This document shows positions 34,751 through 45,205 of a DNA stretch of 64,000 nt, piece after piece; position 1 is the first letter of the stretch, and each line of letters opens with the position of its first letter. The notes under the pieces were generated by a model. The model searched no databases and was not told where the DNA came from. It saw only the letters and a list, made by a program, of their open reading frames with translations. A program made the translations under genes and the position numbers. The DNA comes from Streptomyces sp. NBC_01241 (GTDB lineage Bacteria; Actinomycetota; Actinomycetes; Streptomycetales; Streptomycetaceae). The stretch covers positions 5,366,501 through 5,430,500 of the forward strand of contig NZ_CP108494.1 in the NCBI RefSeq assembly GCF_041435435.1. The letters are read 5' to 3'.

Positions 34751-34987
34751 CAGAGGCTGTCGGGTGACCTCCGATCGGGCGGCCACGCCCTGGCACGCAC
34801 TCCCCCAAGGCATTAAGGGCCGGGAGGGACTCCCTCCCGCGTTGCCGAAATGCCCTCGTAGCTGCTTCCCCGAGCTCTCAACTTCGTTCGAGCAGGGGAG
34901 ACCCCATTCGAGGACATTTCGGCGCCTTGGAATCGCACGCACCGGACCGCGTCCGCTTTCCCATCGGAAGTCACCCGACAGCCTCTG
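34751..34987. repeat. Structured repeat element, copy A (composite)
   Basis: Outer arms 34751-34775 and 34963-34987 are reverse complements over 25 bases with one mismatch. Inside are blocks shared with copy B: CCTGGCACGCAC (34789-34800), CCGCGTTGCCGAAA (34837-34850) and a ~26-base block from 34922 ending CGCACGCACCGGACC. A 15-bp stem (34844-34858 with 34909-34923, one mismatch) occupies the same place as the central hairpin of copy B. Two further hairpins, absent from B, are inserted (about 34801-34836 and 34865-34904). It has no coding potential and lies 140 bases upstream of the STAND gene. Confidence 0.8.
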
Positions 34988-35235
34988 CACCGTGAGACTT
35001 CCCCGTACCCGGGCCGCCATGCCGGTGGGCCGGCAATCCGTCGGCCGGTGGCACCGGCCGGCTCGGGGCTTTCGGCCGGCCGGGCCGCCCGGCCGAGGCA
35101 TGGTGGCCGTGGCGTGAGCCGGTCCCGGGCGGCCGCGTGATGACCGTCACGCCGGTTTCTCGGGGGCCGGTGTAGTCCGGACGCGGGGTGCCGGGCGTAT
35201 GCACGGTGAGACCGAGAAGATCCAGGAGCTGTTTG

Positions 35236-35742
35236 TTGACCGTCGAGGAGTTCGAAGATTTCTATGCGCAGACGGTCGCCCGGCTGACGGGACAGTTGTT
35301 CGTGATGCTCGGTGACCAGCACGAGGCGCAGGACGTGGTGCAGGAGGCCTTCGTCAAGGGATGGAGCCGACGGCGTCACCTCGACCGTGACGGGCAGCCC
35401 GAGGCATGGATCCGTACGGTCGCCTGGCGCCTGGCGGTGAGCCGGTGGCGCGGGCGGCGCCGCGCGGCGGATGCCTGGCGGCGCAGTGGTACCCCGCCCC
35501 ATGCGGAGGCGCCCGGCCCGGAGTCGGTGGCGCTCGTGGAAGCGCTCCGGGATCTGCCGGCCAAGCAGCGCCGCACGCTGGCCCTGTACTACGTATGCGA
35601 TCTGACGGTCGAGCAGATCGCCGCCGAGACCGGGCTGGCGGCCAGCACCGTCAAGACGCATCTCGCCCGGGGCCGGGCCACGCTCTCGCACCGTCTGCAG
35701 GATCCGCGTACCGAGGAGGGGCCCAGTGTCCGAACCCGATGA
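35236..35742 (+). CDS. ECF sigma factor, SigE-like family
   Basis: 168 residues. Region 2 is FYAQTVARLTGQLFVMLGDQHEAQDVVQEAFVKGW (in part), and region 4 is LPAKQRRTLALYYVCDLTVEQIAAETGLAASTVKTHLARGR, a clear helix-turn-helix. I chose TTG 35236 because AGGAG lies 7 bases upstream and the product begins at the usual point; GTG 35188 would add 16 residues. The next gene overlaps it by 17 bases and encodes a membrane protein, the usual arrangement for a sigma factor and its regulator. Confidence 0.9.
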   Translation: MTVEEFEDFYAQTVARLTGQLFVMLGDQHEAQDVVQEAFVKGWSRRRHLDRDGQPEAWIRTVAWRLAVSRWRGRRRAADAWRRSGTPPHAEAPGPESVALVEALRDLPAKQRRTLALYYVCDLTVEQIAAETGLAASTVKTHLARGRATLSHRLQDPRTEEGPSVRTR

Positions 35743-36157
35743 CCCGTTGCGGTCCCTGTTCAAGGAGGCCGCGGCCACCGGCCGGTCCCGCGCCCGGTCC
35801 GCTCCGCTCTCGTACATCACCGCGCACGGGCAGCGCGTGCGCAGGCACCGGATTCTCGTGCTGGCGGTCGGCGCCTGCCTGGTCTTCTCCGGTACGGGCG
35901 CGGCCGTGGCAACATTCCTGTCCGGCAGCACGCGCACCACCGTCCCGGCCACCACCCCCTCCGCCCCGCAGCCCTCTCCGATGCTCTCCCCGCCCCGCAC
36001 GAGCCCGCCGCCGACGGGTGCCCTCTCTCCCGGCCGGAGCGCCTCGGGCACACCGGCCACGCCCACCCGGAGCGCCTCGGGAACACCGGCCACGCCCACC
36101 CGGACCGCCTCGGAGACGCCGGGCACGCCCACCTGGAGCGCCAGCACACGCCCCTGA
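35726..36157 (+). CDS. Membrane protein paired with the ECF sigma factor, repeat-rich tail
   Basis: 143 residues from GTG 35726 (GAGGAGGGG upstream). A ~45-residue cytoplasmic N-terminus (DDPLRSLFKEAAATGRSRAR) precedes one membrane segment (ILVLAVGACLVFSGTGAAVATFL). The external tail is Pro/Ser/Thr-rich and contains an 11-residue unit, SASGTPATPTR, in three tandem copies, encoded by 33-bp DNA repeats (36034-36132, fourth copy partial). The position suggests an anti-sigma-like partner, but no recognised anti-sigma domain is visible. The tail length probably varies between strains. Confidence 0.75.
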   Translation: MSEPDDPLRSLFKEAAATGRSRARSAPLSYITAHGQRVRRHRILVLAVGACLVFSGTGAAVATFLSGSTRTTVPATTPSAPQPSPMLSPPRTSPPPTGALSPGRSASGTPATPTRSASGTPATPTRTASETPGTPTWSASTRP

Positions 36158-36273
36158 CATCCTGCTTTCCCCACCCCGGACCGTGCCGGCCGGGCCGCTC
36201 GGCCCGTGCCCCGAACCGCGCCCGGAGGGGCACCAGACACGCGTACATCCGATCCAGGCCAGGAGATTCTGTT

Positions 36274-37590
36274 GTGACCCTTTCGCACCCCCAGCGGCAG
36301 CGTGAACGCCTGTCCGCCCGGACCGGGACCGCGCCCGGACCGTCCGGCGGCACGCCGTCACCGGGCACGACATCCTTCGGCGGGCGGTTCGTCCGGCTCT
36401 GCCGCCGGCTGGGGCCCGCCGACCGCGAGGTGCTGTGGCTGTACCTGCTGACCCGGGTGGGTATCTGGACCACCGCGTACTGCGTGCGCTGGCTGTTCGC
36501 CGACGACCGTCAGAACCGCGCCCCCGCCTCGTTCTTCGCGCCGTGGCAGCGCTGGGACTGGTGGCACTACCTGCACATAGCCCAGGACGGCTACTTCCCG
36601 GGCGGGTCCGGCCCCTGGATATCCGAGTGGGACAACAGAGAAGCCTTCTTCCCCGGCTTCCCCTACCTGCTGCGGGCCGTCCACACCATCGTCCCGAGCT
36701 GGCCCGCGGCCGGTGCGCTGATCTCCTTCGTCGCCGGCGGCATCGCCGTACTGGCCCTGGCCCGGATCGCCCGGCTGCACCTGCCGCACGGGGGCGCGGC
36801 ACACCTGCCGCAGAAGAACGCGGGAAGTGCCGGACACCCGCCCCAGGAGAACGCCGGGCAGCGCGCCGCCCTCTTCTTCCTGCTCTCCCCGTGCGCGGTC
36901 TTCCTGGCCGCCGGCTACACCGAAGCGCTCTTCCTCGCCCTGGCCCTGCCGGCCTGGCTGGCCGCCCAGCGCCTCAACTGGCCGCTCGCGGCCGCCCTGA
37001 CGTGCCTGGCCACCACCGTCCGGGTCAGCGGCCTCTTCCTCGCCGCGGCCCTCGCGGTCCACTTCCTGGTCACCGCCCGCACCCCCGCCCAATGGCGCCG
37101 TCTTCCCTGGCTGGCGCTGCCCGCCCTCCCGCCGCTGCTCCACAGCTGGTACCTGCACACGCGCACCGGCGACTGGATGGCCTGGAAGCACGCGGAGGAA
37201 CGCGGCTGGTACCGCGACTTCCACACCCCCTGGGAGGCGTGGCGGAACACCTGGCACGCGGCCTTCGGACACTCCCAGAGCACCGGGTACGCCCTGATGT
37301 CCCAGGCCGAACTCCTCACCATGCTGATCGGCATCGGCCTGTGCGCCGTCCTGATCCGGCAGCGGCGCTGGCCCGAAGTCGTGTACATCGCCCTGACCCT
37401 GTGGGCCCTGGGTACGTCCTACTGGTACACCTCCATCCCGCGCGCGACCCTCCTGTGGTGGCCCCTGTGGACCGGCCTCGCCGTCTGGAGCCTGCGGTGC
37501 CGCCACGTCAGGACCGCCTATCTCGCCGTCGCGGCACCCCTGATGACCGTCTTCGCCGTCACCTTCCTCTCCGGACGGTGGGCGGGCTGA
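36274..37590 (+). CDS. PIG-V-like mannosyltransferase family membrane protein
   Basis: 438 residues with about nine hydrophobic segments. It has the PIG-V-type luminal motif RWDWWHYLHIAQDGY, then AFFPGFPYLLR, then SPCAVFLAAGYTEALFLALAL. These motifs mark GT-C enzymes that use polyprenyl-phosphate mannose; in actinomycetes these act on cell-envelope glycans or glycolipids. GGAG lies 8 bases before GTG 36274. A Pro/Gly-rich cytoplasmic start and an inserted Gly/His/Gln-rich loop near residue 170-190 are strain-type features. The sugar acceptor is unknown. Confidence 0.85.
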   Translation: MTLSHPQRQRERLSARTGTAPGPSGGTPSPGTTSFGGRFVRLCRRLGPADREVLWLYLLTRVGIWTTAYCVRWLFADDRQNRAPASFFAPWQRWDWWHYLHIAQDGYFPGGSGPWISEWDNREAFFPGFPYLLRAVHTIVPSWPAAGALISFVAGGIAVLALARIARLHLPHGGAAHLPQKNAGSAGHPPQENAGQRAALFFLLSPCAVFLAAGYTEALFLALALPAWLAAQRLNWPLAAALTCLATTVRVSGLFLAAALAVHFLVTARTPAQWRRLPWLALPALPPLLHSWYLHTRTGDWMAWKHAEERGWYRDFHTPWEAWRNTWHAAFGHSQSTGYALMSQAELLTMLIGIGLCAVLIRQRRWPEVVYIALTLWALGTSYWYTSIPRATLLWWPLWTGLAVWSLRCRHVRTAYLAVAAPLMTVFAVTFLSGRWAG

Positions 37591-37702
37591 CCCCGGCCCC
37601 GACGCTGCACCCGTACCCCGGCACGTACCCCGCCGCGCACCCGCCCGTGAGGCGTCCCGTGGCGCCTGGGCACGCCCCCGCCGAGTGCGCAAGGATTGGG
37701 GC

Positions 37703-39739
<2,037 letters not shown>

Positions 39740-39787
39740 GAGCGCGGATCTGTACGAGGACTACGGGCGCCGCCGCACGGCGGCCGT

Positions 39788-39837
39788 AACCGTCGCCCCG
39801 GTGTTACGCAGCAACCGTCGCCCCGGTGTTACGCAGC
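39788..39837. repeat. Perfect 25-bp tandem duplication
   Basis: The segment 39788-39812 (beginning AACCGTCGCCCCGGTG) is repeated exactly at 39813-39837. It lies between the convergent DUF255 and TetR genes, 11 bases from the TetR stop. Confidence 0.95.
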
Positions 39838-39848
39838 AGGTGTCCCGG

Positions 39849-40490
39849 TCACAGCGTCAGGCCGCCTTCGAGCCTGTCCAGCGCCTGGTGGATCAAGGCG
39901 ATCAGATCGCCCTCCTGACCGTGCTCGCCCCAGTACAGCGTCACCTCGCGCAGCGCCCCCAGCACCGCCGCGGTGAACACCCTGACCTCCAGGTCGTCGG
40001 GGCTGCGGCCGCTGCGGTCGGCGAGTGCCCGGGCCAGCACCTTTGCCGTGTCCGACATGGTCTCCGTCATCCGCGCCCGGATGGCGGGGACCTCCACCAT
40101 CAGCCGGGTGCGCTGCCGCAGTTCCTCCTCCTCGCTCGCGAGCAACGCCGTCAGCGACTCGGTCACGATGAACCGCAGCGACTCCAGCGGCGGTTCATCG
40201 GCCGGCCGGTTGCGCAGCTCGGCCTCCATGACCGGGTCGCACTCGTCGGTGAGGACGATGTCCTCCTTGGCCGGGAAGTACCTGAAGACGGTGCTCGGCG
40301 ACACCTCGGCCGCCTCCGCGATCCGCTCGATCGTCGTCGCGTCGTACCCCTGCTCGGAGATCAGCCGGTACGTCGCCCGGCGGATCGCGATCCTGGTCTT
40401 GATCTTCTTCCGCTCGCGCAGCCCCGGCCGGGGCTGCGCGCCGGGGGCGGAAACGGAAGAGGGACGGGAGGTTGCGGCCATGGTCGTCAT
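39849..40490 (-). CDS. TetR family transcriptional regulator
   Basis: 213 residues. HTH: RRATYRLISEQGYDATTIERIAEAAEVSPSTVFRYFPAKED in outline, with the recognition helix VSPSTVFRYF. The rest is a helical ligand domain. Both ATG 40490 and ATG 40481 are possible; neither has a clear ribosome site. It lies next to the hemolysin III gene on the same strand, in front of which there is a good palindrome. Confidence 0.92.
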   Translation of the reverse strand: MTTMAATSRPSSVSAPGAQPRPGLRERKKIKTRIAIRRATYRLISEQGYDATTIERIAEAAEVSPSTVFRYFPAKEDIVLTDECDPVMEAELRNRPADEPPLESLRFIVTESLTALLASEEEELRQRTRLMVEVPAIRARMTETMSDTAKVLARALADRSGRSPDDLEVRVFTAAVLGALREVTLYWGEHGQEGDLIALIHQALDRLEGGLTL

Positions 40491-40555
40491 TGTCGGCCAT
40501 GGAAGGGTGCCCGGACCATGTCCGTACCCTCGTCCGCGCCCTCCCGCGACGGCGG

Positions 40556-41254
40556 TCAGTGGTGGCTGTAGGCCACCAGTGAGATGCCGACGTAGTGCAC
40601 GGCGAAGGCCGCCAGGGTCAGCGAGTGGAAGACCTCGTGGAAGCCGAACCAGCGCGGGGACGGATTGGGGCGTTTGATGCCGTAGATGACACCGCCCGCG
40701 CTGTACAGCAGCCCGCCGACGACGACGAGCACCAGCACCGCGATCCCGCCGGTGCGCATGAAGTCCGGCAGGAAGAAGACCGCGGCCCAGCCCATCGCTA
40801 TGTAGCACGGCGTGTAGAGCCAGCGCGGGGCGCCGACCCAGAAGACCCGGAAGGCGATGCCCGCGGCCGCCGCTCCCCAGACCGCCCACAGGAGCGGCGT
40901 CCCCGTCGAATCGGGGAGCAGGAGCAGGGTCAGCGGGGTGTAGGTGCCCGCGATGATCAGGAAGATGTTGGCGTGGTCGAGCCGGCGCAGCACCGCCTCG
41001 CCCCGCGGGCCCCAGGTGCCGCGGTGGTACAGCGCGCTCACACCGAACAGCAGGCACGCGGTCAGGACGTAGATGCCGCAGGCGATCCGGCCGCGGACGC
41101 TGCCCGTCAGCGCGATCAGCACGATCCCCGCGACGATCACGGCGGGAAACATCCCGGCGTGCAGCCAGCCGCGCAGGCGCGGCTTCACCGGGAGGGTGTC
41201 GGACTCGGCTGTTTCCAGCCCGGTCGGCTCGGGCGCGGCGGCGGCAGCAGTCAT
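40556..41254 (-). CDS. Hemolysin III family membrane protein (PAQR superfamily)
   Basis: 232 residues from ATG 41254, seven hydrophobic segments. Family residues are visible: SALYHRGTW near the second helix, RRLDHANIFLIIAGTYTPL and the C-terminal FHEVFHSLTLAAFAVHYV. The conserved Ser, His, Asp and two His of the PAQR/HlyIII metal site are all present (SALYH, LDHAN, HEVFH). It may act as a membrane hydrolase; physiological role unknown. Confidence 0.92.
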   Translation of the reverse strand: MTAAAAAPEPTGLETAESDTLPVKPRLRGWLHAGMFPAVIVAGIVLIALTGSVRGRIACGIYVLTACLLFGVSALYHRGTWGPRGEAVLRRLDHANIFLIIAGTYTPLTLLLLPDSTGTPLLWAVWGAAAAGIAFRVFWVGAPRWLYTPCYIAMGWAAVFFLPDFMRTGGIAVLVLVVVGGLLYSAGGVIYGIKRPNPSPRWFGFHEVFHSLTLAAFAVHYVGISLVAYSHH

Positions 41255-41264
41255 TCCCGCATCG

Positions 41265-41284
41265 TACCTACGCAACCGTAGGTA
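41265..41284. promoter_or_regulatory. Palindrome upstream of the hemolysin III gene
   Basis: TACCTACGcaacCGTAGGTA is a perfect 8-bp inverted repeat with a 4-base spacer, 11 bases before the hlyIII start. Its size suits a TetR-family dimer, and the TetR gene is next door. Confidence 0.6.
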
Positions 41285-41454
41285 ACGGATGGGAGTGGCA
41301 ATGCTCACGTGTGCGGCCCCCTGGACATATGGGCGTATCGGCCGGATGATCAAATGAGTGCGGTCGGCACCGGATGAGCGCCAGTGGGGTCGAAGCATCC
41401 GGGTCGCAGCCCCCACGGGGCCAACCAAACAGACACCCTCATCAAGGAGCGATC

Positions 41455-43290
41455 GTGGCGCGCGACATCGCGGCTCCCCTCACTGTCCCCACCAACCACC
41501 AGGAGCTCATCTCCTGGGTGAACGAGATCGCAGCCATCACCGAGCCGGACCGGGTGGTCTGGTGCGACGGTTCGGAGGCCGAGTACGAGCGCCTGTGCGG
41601 GGAGCTCGTGGCCAGGGGCACCTTCACGAAACTGGACGAGACCAAGCGCCCGAACTCCTACTACGCCGCGTCCGACCCGAGCGACGTCGCCCGGGTCGAG
41701 GACCGTACGTTCATCTGCTCCGAGAAGGAGGAGGACGCCGGTCCGACGAACCACTGGAAGGCCCCCGCCGAGATGCGGGCCATCTTCACCGGTGAGAAGG
41801 GTGTGTTCCGCGGCTCCATGCGTGGTCGCACCATGTACGTCGTGCCCTTCTGCATGGGCCCCGTCGGCTCCCCGCTCTCCGCGATCGGCGTCGAGATCAC
41901 CGACTCCGCGTACGTCGCCGTCTCGATGCGCACCATGACCCGCATGGGACAGGCCGTCCTCGACGAGCTCGGCACCGACGGCTTCTTCGTCAAGGCCGTC
42001 CACACGCTGGGCGCGCCCCTGGAAGAGGGCCAGGAGGACGTTCCGTGGCCGTGCAACAGCACCAAGTACATCTCGCACTTCCCCGAGGACCGCGAGATCT
42101 GGTCGTACGGCTCCGGCTACGGCGGCAACGCCCTGCTCGGCAAGAAGTGCTACGCGCTGCGTATCGCCTCCGTCATGGCCCGTGACGAGGGCTGGCTCGC
42201 CGAGCACATGCTGATCCTCAAGCTCACGCCGCCGCAGGGCGAGGGCGAGGGCCCGAAGTACATCGCCGCCGCGTTCCCGAGCGCCTGCGGCAAGACCAAC
42301 CTCGCGATGCTGGAGCCGACGGTCCCCGGCTGGACCGTCGAGACCATCGGCGACGACATCGCCTGGATGCGGTTCGGTGAGGACGGCCGCCTCTACGCGA
42401 TCAACCCCGAGGCCGGATTCTTCGGCGTCGCGCCCGGCACCGGCGAGCACACCAACGCCAACGCCATGAAGACCATGTGGGGCAACTCCGTCTTCACCAA
42501 CGTCGCGCTCACCGACGACGGCGACGTCTGGTGGGAGGGCATGACGGAGACCGCTCCGGCCCACCTCACCGACTGGAAGGGCAACGACTGGACGCCCGCG
42601 TCCGAGACGCCGGCCGCCCACCCGAACGCCCGCTTCACCGTCCCGGCCGGCCAGTGCCCGATCATCGCGCCCGAGTGGGAGGACCCGAAGGGCGTGCCGA
42701 TCTCGGCCATCCTCTTCGGTGGCCGCCGCGCCTCGGCCGTACCGCTGGTCACCGAGTCCTTCAACTGGCAGCACGGTGTCTTCCTCGGCGCCAACGTCGC
42801 CTCCGAGAAGACCGCCGCCGCCGAGGGCAAGGTCGGCGAGCTGCGCCGCGACCCGTTCGCCATGCTGCCGTTCTGCGGCTACAACATGGGCGACTACATG
42901 GCCCACTGGATCAAGGTCGGCGCGGACAAGCAGGACCAGTCGAAGCTCCCGAAGATCTACTACGTGAACTGGTTCCGCAAGAACGACGCGGGCAAGTTCG
43001 TGTGGCCGGGCTTCGGCGAGAACAGCCGCGTCCTGAAGTGGATCGTCGAGCGCCTGGAGGGCAGGGCCGAGGGCGTCGAGACGCCGATCGGCGTCCTGCC
43101 CGCCAAGGACGCCCTGGACACCACGGGCCTGGACCTCTCCGACTCCGACCTGGACTTCCTGCTCACGGTCGACAAGGAGGTCTGGCGCGAGGAGGCGGCG
43201 CTGGTCCCCGAGCACCTCAACACCTTCGGTGACCACACGCCGAAGGAACTGTGGGACGAGTACCGCGCGCTGGTCCAGCGCCTGGGCTGA
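41455..43290 (+). CDS. pckG: Phosphoenolpyruvate carboxykinase (GTP)
   Basis: Converts oxaloacetate to PEP in gluconeogenesis; 611 residues, the usual length of the GTP class. The kinase-1 motif FPSACGKTNLAM (near 275-286), with its reactive Cys, and ILFGGRRASAVPLV, IGDDIAWMRFGEDGRLYAINPE (in part) and NWFRKND are visible. GTG 41455 has AAGGAG 6 bases upstream; the frame upstream to 41374 is not needed. Two hairpins follow the stop. Confidence 0.97.
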   Translation: MARDIAAPLTVPTNHQELISWVNEIAAITEPDRVVWCDGSEAEYERLCGELVARGTFTKLDETKRPNSYYAASDPSDVARVEDRTFICSEKEEDAGPTNHWKAPAEMRAIFTGEKGVFRGSMRGRTMYVVPFCMGPVGSPLSAIGVEITDSAYVAVSMRTMTRMGQAVLDELGTDGFFVKAVHTLGAPLEEGQEDVPWPCNSTKYISHFPEDREIWSYGSGYGGNALLGKKCYALRIASVMARDEGWLAEHMLILKLTPPQGEGEGPKYIAAAFPSACGKTNLAMLEPTVPGWTVETIGDDIAWMRFGEDGRLYAINPEAGFFGVAPGTGEHTNANAMKTMWGNSVFTNVALTDDGDVWWEGMTETAPAHLTDWKGNDWTPASETPAAHPNARFTVPAGQCPIIAPEWEDPKGVPISAILFGGRRASAVPLVTESFNWQHGVFLGANVASEKTAAAEGKVGELRRDPFAMLPFCGYNMGDYMAHWIKVGADKQDQSKLPKIYYVNWFRKNDAGKFVWPGFGENSRVLKWIVERLEGRAEGVETPIGVLPAKDALDTTGLDLSDSDLDFLLTVDKEVWREEAALVPEHLNTFGDHTPKELWDEYRALVQRLG

Positions 43291-43296
43291 CGCCCC

Positions 43297-43321
43297 GGGC
43301 GCACCCCGCGCGGGTGCGCCC
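43297..43321 (+). terminator. First hairpin after pckG
   Basis: GGGCGCACCC (43297-43306) pairs perfectly with 43312-43321 across CGCGC. Confidence 0.7.
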
Positions 43322-43390
43322 CCGCCCGCCCCGCGGCCGGGTCTCTCGATATCCGCCCTGACCTGTGGGATCAACGGCCCACCGCGGTAC

Positions 43391-43434
43391 GGCCCCCGGA
43401 ATCCCCTGACGGTTCCGGGGGCCGCCCTTTTCCG
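43391..43434 (+). terminator. Second hairpin after pckG with a T-tract
   Basis: GGCCCCCGGAA (43391-43401) pairs with 43413-43423 and is followed by GCCCTTTTCC. It is one of the few classical intrinsic terminators in the window. Confidence 0.8.
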
Positions 43435-43485
43435 TACCCGGTGGCACCCGGACCACGCGCCTCGACGGCCCGTGGACCGGGGCCG

Positions 43486-43890
43486 TCAGAGGGCGCCGAC
43501 CAGTCGCGACGGGGCTGCGGGGACGGCGGCGATCGCAGCCGTGTGGGCGTCCATGCGCTCGGCCGCGAGAATCGCGACGGCCGTGTCGGCGCGGGACGCG
43601 GCGACCACCAGCGCGCGGCCCGCGAGGGCGTGGGCGCGGCGGTGGAGCGTGAGCGCGGGTGTGTCGGTGCGACCGGCGTGCCGGGCGGGCGGCGCACCGC
43701 GCAGCCTGGCCACCTGCTCGGCGATACGGTCGCCCGCCACGCCGAGGCCCAGCTCGTCGGTGACCGCGAGAAGCGCGGCCAGGTGTCCGGCGAGCTGGAT
43801 GTCCAGCTCCTCCTCGCGGGAACGGTGCGGGAAGTCGTCGGCGTGGTCGGCCGGTGTGTGGACCGATTTGGTGCGGATCGGTTCGTACAT
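43486..43890 (-). CDS. Hypothetical helical protein
   Basis: 134 residues from ATG 43890 with CAGGAGG 7 bases upstream. It is helical with few motifs: an acidic REEELDIQLAGHLAALLAVTDELG stretch near residue 26-50, then Ala/Arg-rich helices. No membrane segment or enzyme motif. The AT-rich promoter region with an inverted repeat (43931-43956) suggests specific control. I do not recognise the family. Confidence 0.75.
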   Translation of the reverse strand: MYEPIRTKSVHTPADHADDFPHRSREEELDIQLAGHLAALLAVTDELGLGVAGDRIAEQVARLRGAPPARHAGRTDTPALTLHRRAHALAGRALVVAASRADTAVAILAAERMDAHTAAIAAVPAAPSRLVGAL

Positions 43891-43930
43891 GGATGGCCTC
43901 CTGGTGGTGCTGTGGAACCATCCTAGCTTG

Positions 43931-43960
43931 GATTGTGTCTAAAGTTATTCGCAATCGATT
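43931..43960 (-). promoter_or_regulatory. AT-rich inverted repeat, candidate operator
   Basis: GATTG at 43931 and CAATC ending at 43956 flank GTCTAAAGTTATTCG. The ~30 bases are much richer in A and T than the surroundings, 40 bases upstream of the hypothetical gene, with TAGGAT (complement 43919-43924) as a possible -10. The look recalls Fur/PerR-type boxes; this is only a resemblance. Confidence 0.4.
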
Positions 43961-43993
43961 CCGGGATGGGTGCTCGACCGTAGCGGCCGGCCG

Positions 43994-45205
43994 CTACGGC
44001 TGGCCGTACCCGTCCAGGAAGTGCGCGATCCGGGTCACCGCGTCCGTCAGATCCTCGGTCGACGGCAGCGTCACGACACGGAAGTGATCGGGCTCCGGCC
44101 AGTTGAACCCCGTACCGTGCACGACCATGATCTTCTCGGCCCGCAGCAGATCGAGGACCATCTGCCGGTCATCCTTGATCTTGTAGATCTTGGGGTCGAG
44201 CCGCGGGAAGAGATACAGCGCCCCCTTCGGCTTCACGCAGGTCACGCCCGGAATCTGCGTGAGCAGGTCGTACGCGACATCACGCTGCTCCAGGATCCGC
44301 CCGCCCGGCAGCACCAGTTCGTTGATCGACTGCCGCCCGCCGAGCGCGCTGGCCACGGCGTGCTGCGAGGGCATATTGGCGCAGAGCCGCATGTTGGCGA
44401 GAATCGTCAGCCCCTCGATGTACGAGGAGGCGTGCGCCTTCGGCCCGCAGACCGCCAGCCACCCCGAGCGGTATCCGGCCACCCGGTAGTTCTTGGAGAG
44501 CCCGTTGAAGGTGAGCACCATCAGATCGGGAGCGATCGTCGCGGTCGGGGTGTGGGTCGCTCCGTCGTACAGGATCCGGTCGTAGATCTCGTCGGAGCAG
44601 ACGACCAGGTTGTGGCGCCGGGCGATCTCCGTCAGCCCGCGCAGCATCTCGTCGTCGTAGACGGCGCCCGTCGGATTGTTCGGGTTGATGATCACGATCG
44701 CCTTGGTGCGGTCGGTGATCTTCCGCTCGATGTCGGCGAGGTCCGGCATCCAGTCGGCCTGCTCGTCGCACCGGTAGTGCACGGCCGTACCGCCGGCCAG
44801 GGACACCGAGGCGGTCCACAGCGGATAGTCCGGCGCCGGTACGAGGACCTCGTCGCCGTCGTCGAGCAGCGCCTGCATCGACATCTGGATCAGCTCGGAG
44901 ACGCCGTTGCCCAGGTAGATGTCCTCGACGTCGAGATCGATGCCCTTGGTCTGGTAGTGCTGCATCACCGCCCGCCGCGCCGACAGCAGCCCCTTCGCGT
45001 CGCCGTAGCCGTGCGCCCCGGAGAGGTTGCGCAGTATGTCTTCGAGGATCTCGGGCGGGCACTCGAACCCGAACGCGGCAGGGTTGCCGGTGTTCAGCTT
45101 GAGGATGCGATGGCCGGCCGCTTCCAGCCGCATCGCCTCCTCCAGCACGGGGCCTCGGATTTCGTAACAGACATTGGCGAGCTTCGTGGACTGGATGACC
45201 TGCAT
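43994..45205 (-). CDS. PLP aminotransferase, alanine aminotransferase (AlaA) type
   Basis: Class I/II aminotransferase, 403 residues. Visible are LNTGNPAAFGFECPPEI, the PLP-contacting NPNNPTGAVYDDE, SDEIYDRILYDG, the Schiff-base Lys in TFNGLSKNYRVAGYRSGW and FRVVTLPS with the carboxylate-binding Arg. The N-terminus MQVIQSTKLANVCYEIRGP from ATG 45205 is the one I expect; GTG 45232 would add nine residues. Neither has a good ribosome site, and TAAGCT 7 bases before the ATG could give a leaderless mRNA. Likely pyruvate/alanine with glutamate. Confidence 0.94.
   Translation of the reverse strand: MQVIQSTKLANVCYEIRGPVLEEAMRLEAAGHRILKLNTGNPAAFGFECPPEILEDILRNLSGAHGYGDAKGLLSARRAVMQHYQTKGIDLDVEDIYLGNGVSELIQMSMQALLDDGDEVLVPAPDYPLWTASVSLAGGTAVHYRCDEQADWMPDLADIERKITDRTKAIVIINPNNPTGAVYDDEMLRGLTEIARRHNLVVCSDEIYDRILYDGATHTPTATIAPDLMVLTFNGLSKNYRVAGYRSGWLAVCGPKAHASSYIEGLTILANMRLCANMPSQHAVASALGGRQSINELVLPGGRILEQRDVAYDLLTQIPGVTCVKPKGALYLFPRLDPKIYKIKDDRQMVLDLLRAEKIMVVHGTGFNWPEPDHFRVVTLPSTEDLTDAVTRIAHFLDGYGQP

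Noticed and set aside
34751..35188. Coding interpretation of the region containing repeat copy A
   Set aside because: Open frames here exist only because of GC bias; the palindromic structure and match to copy B explain the sequence better.
36034..36144. Possible CRISPR-like 33-bp repeats
   Set aside because: The repeats are in frame inside a coding sequence and encode an 11-residue unit without spacers.
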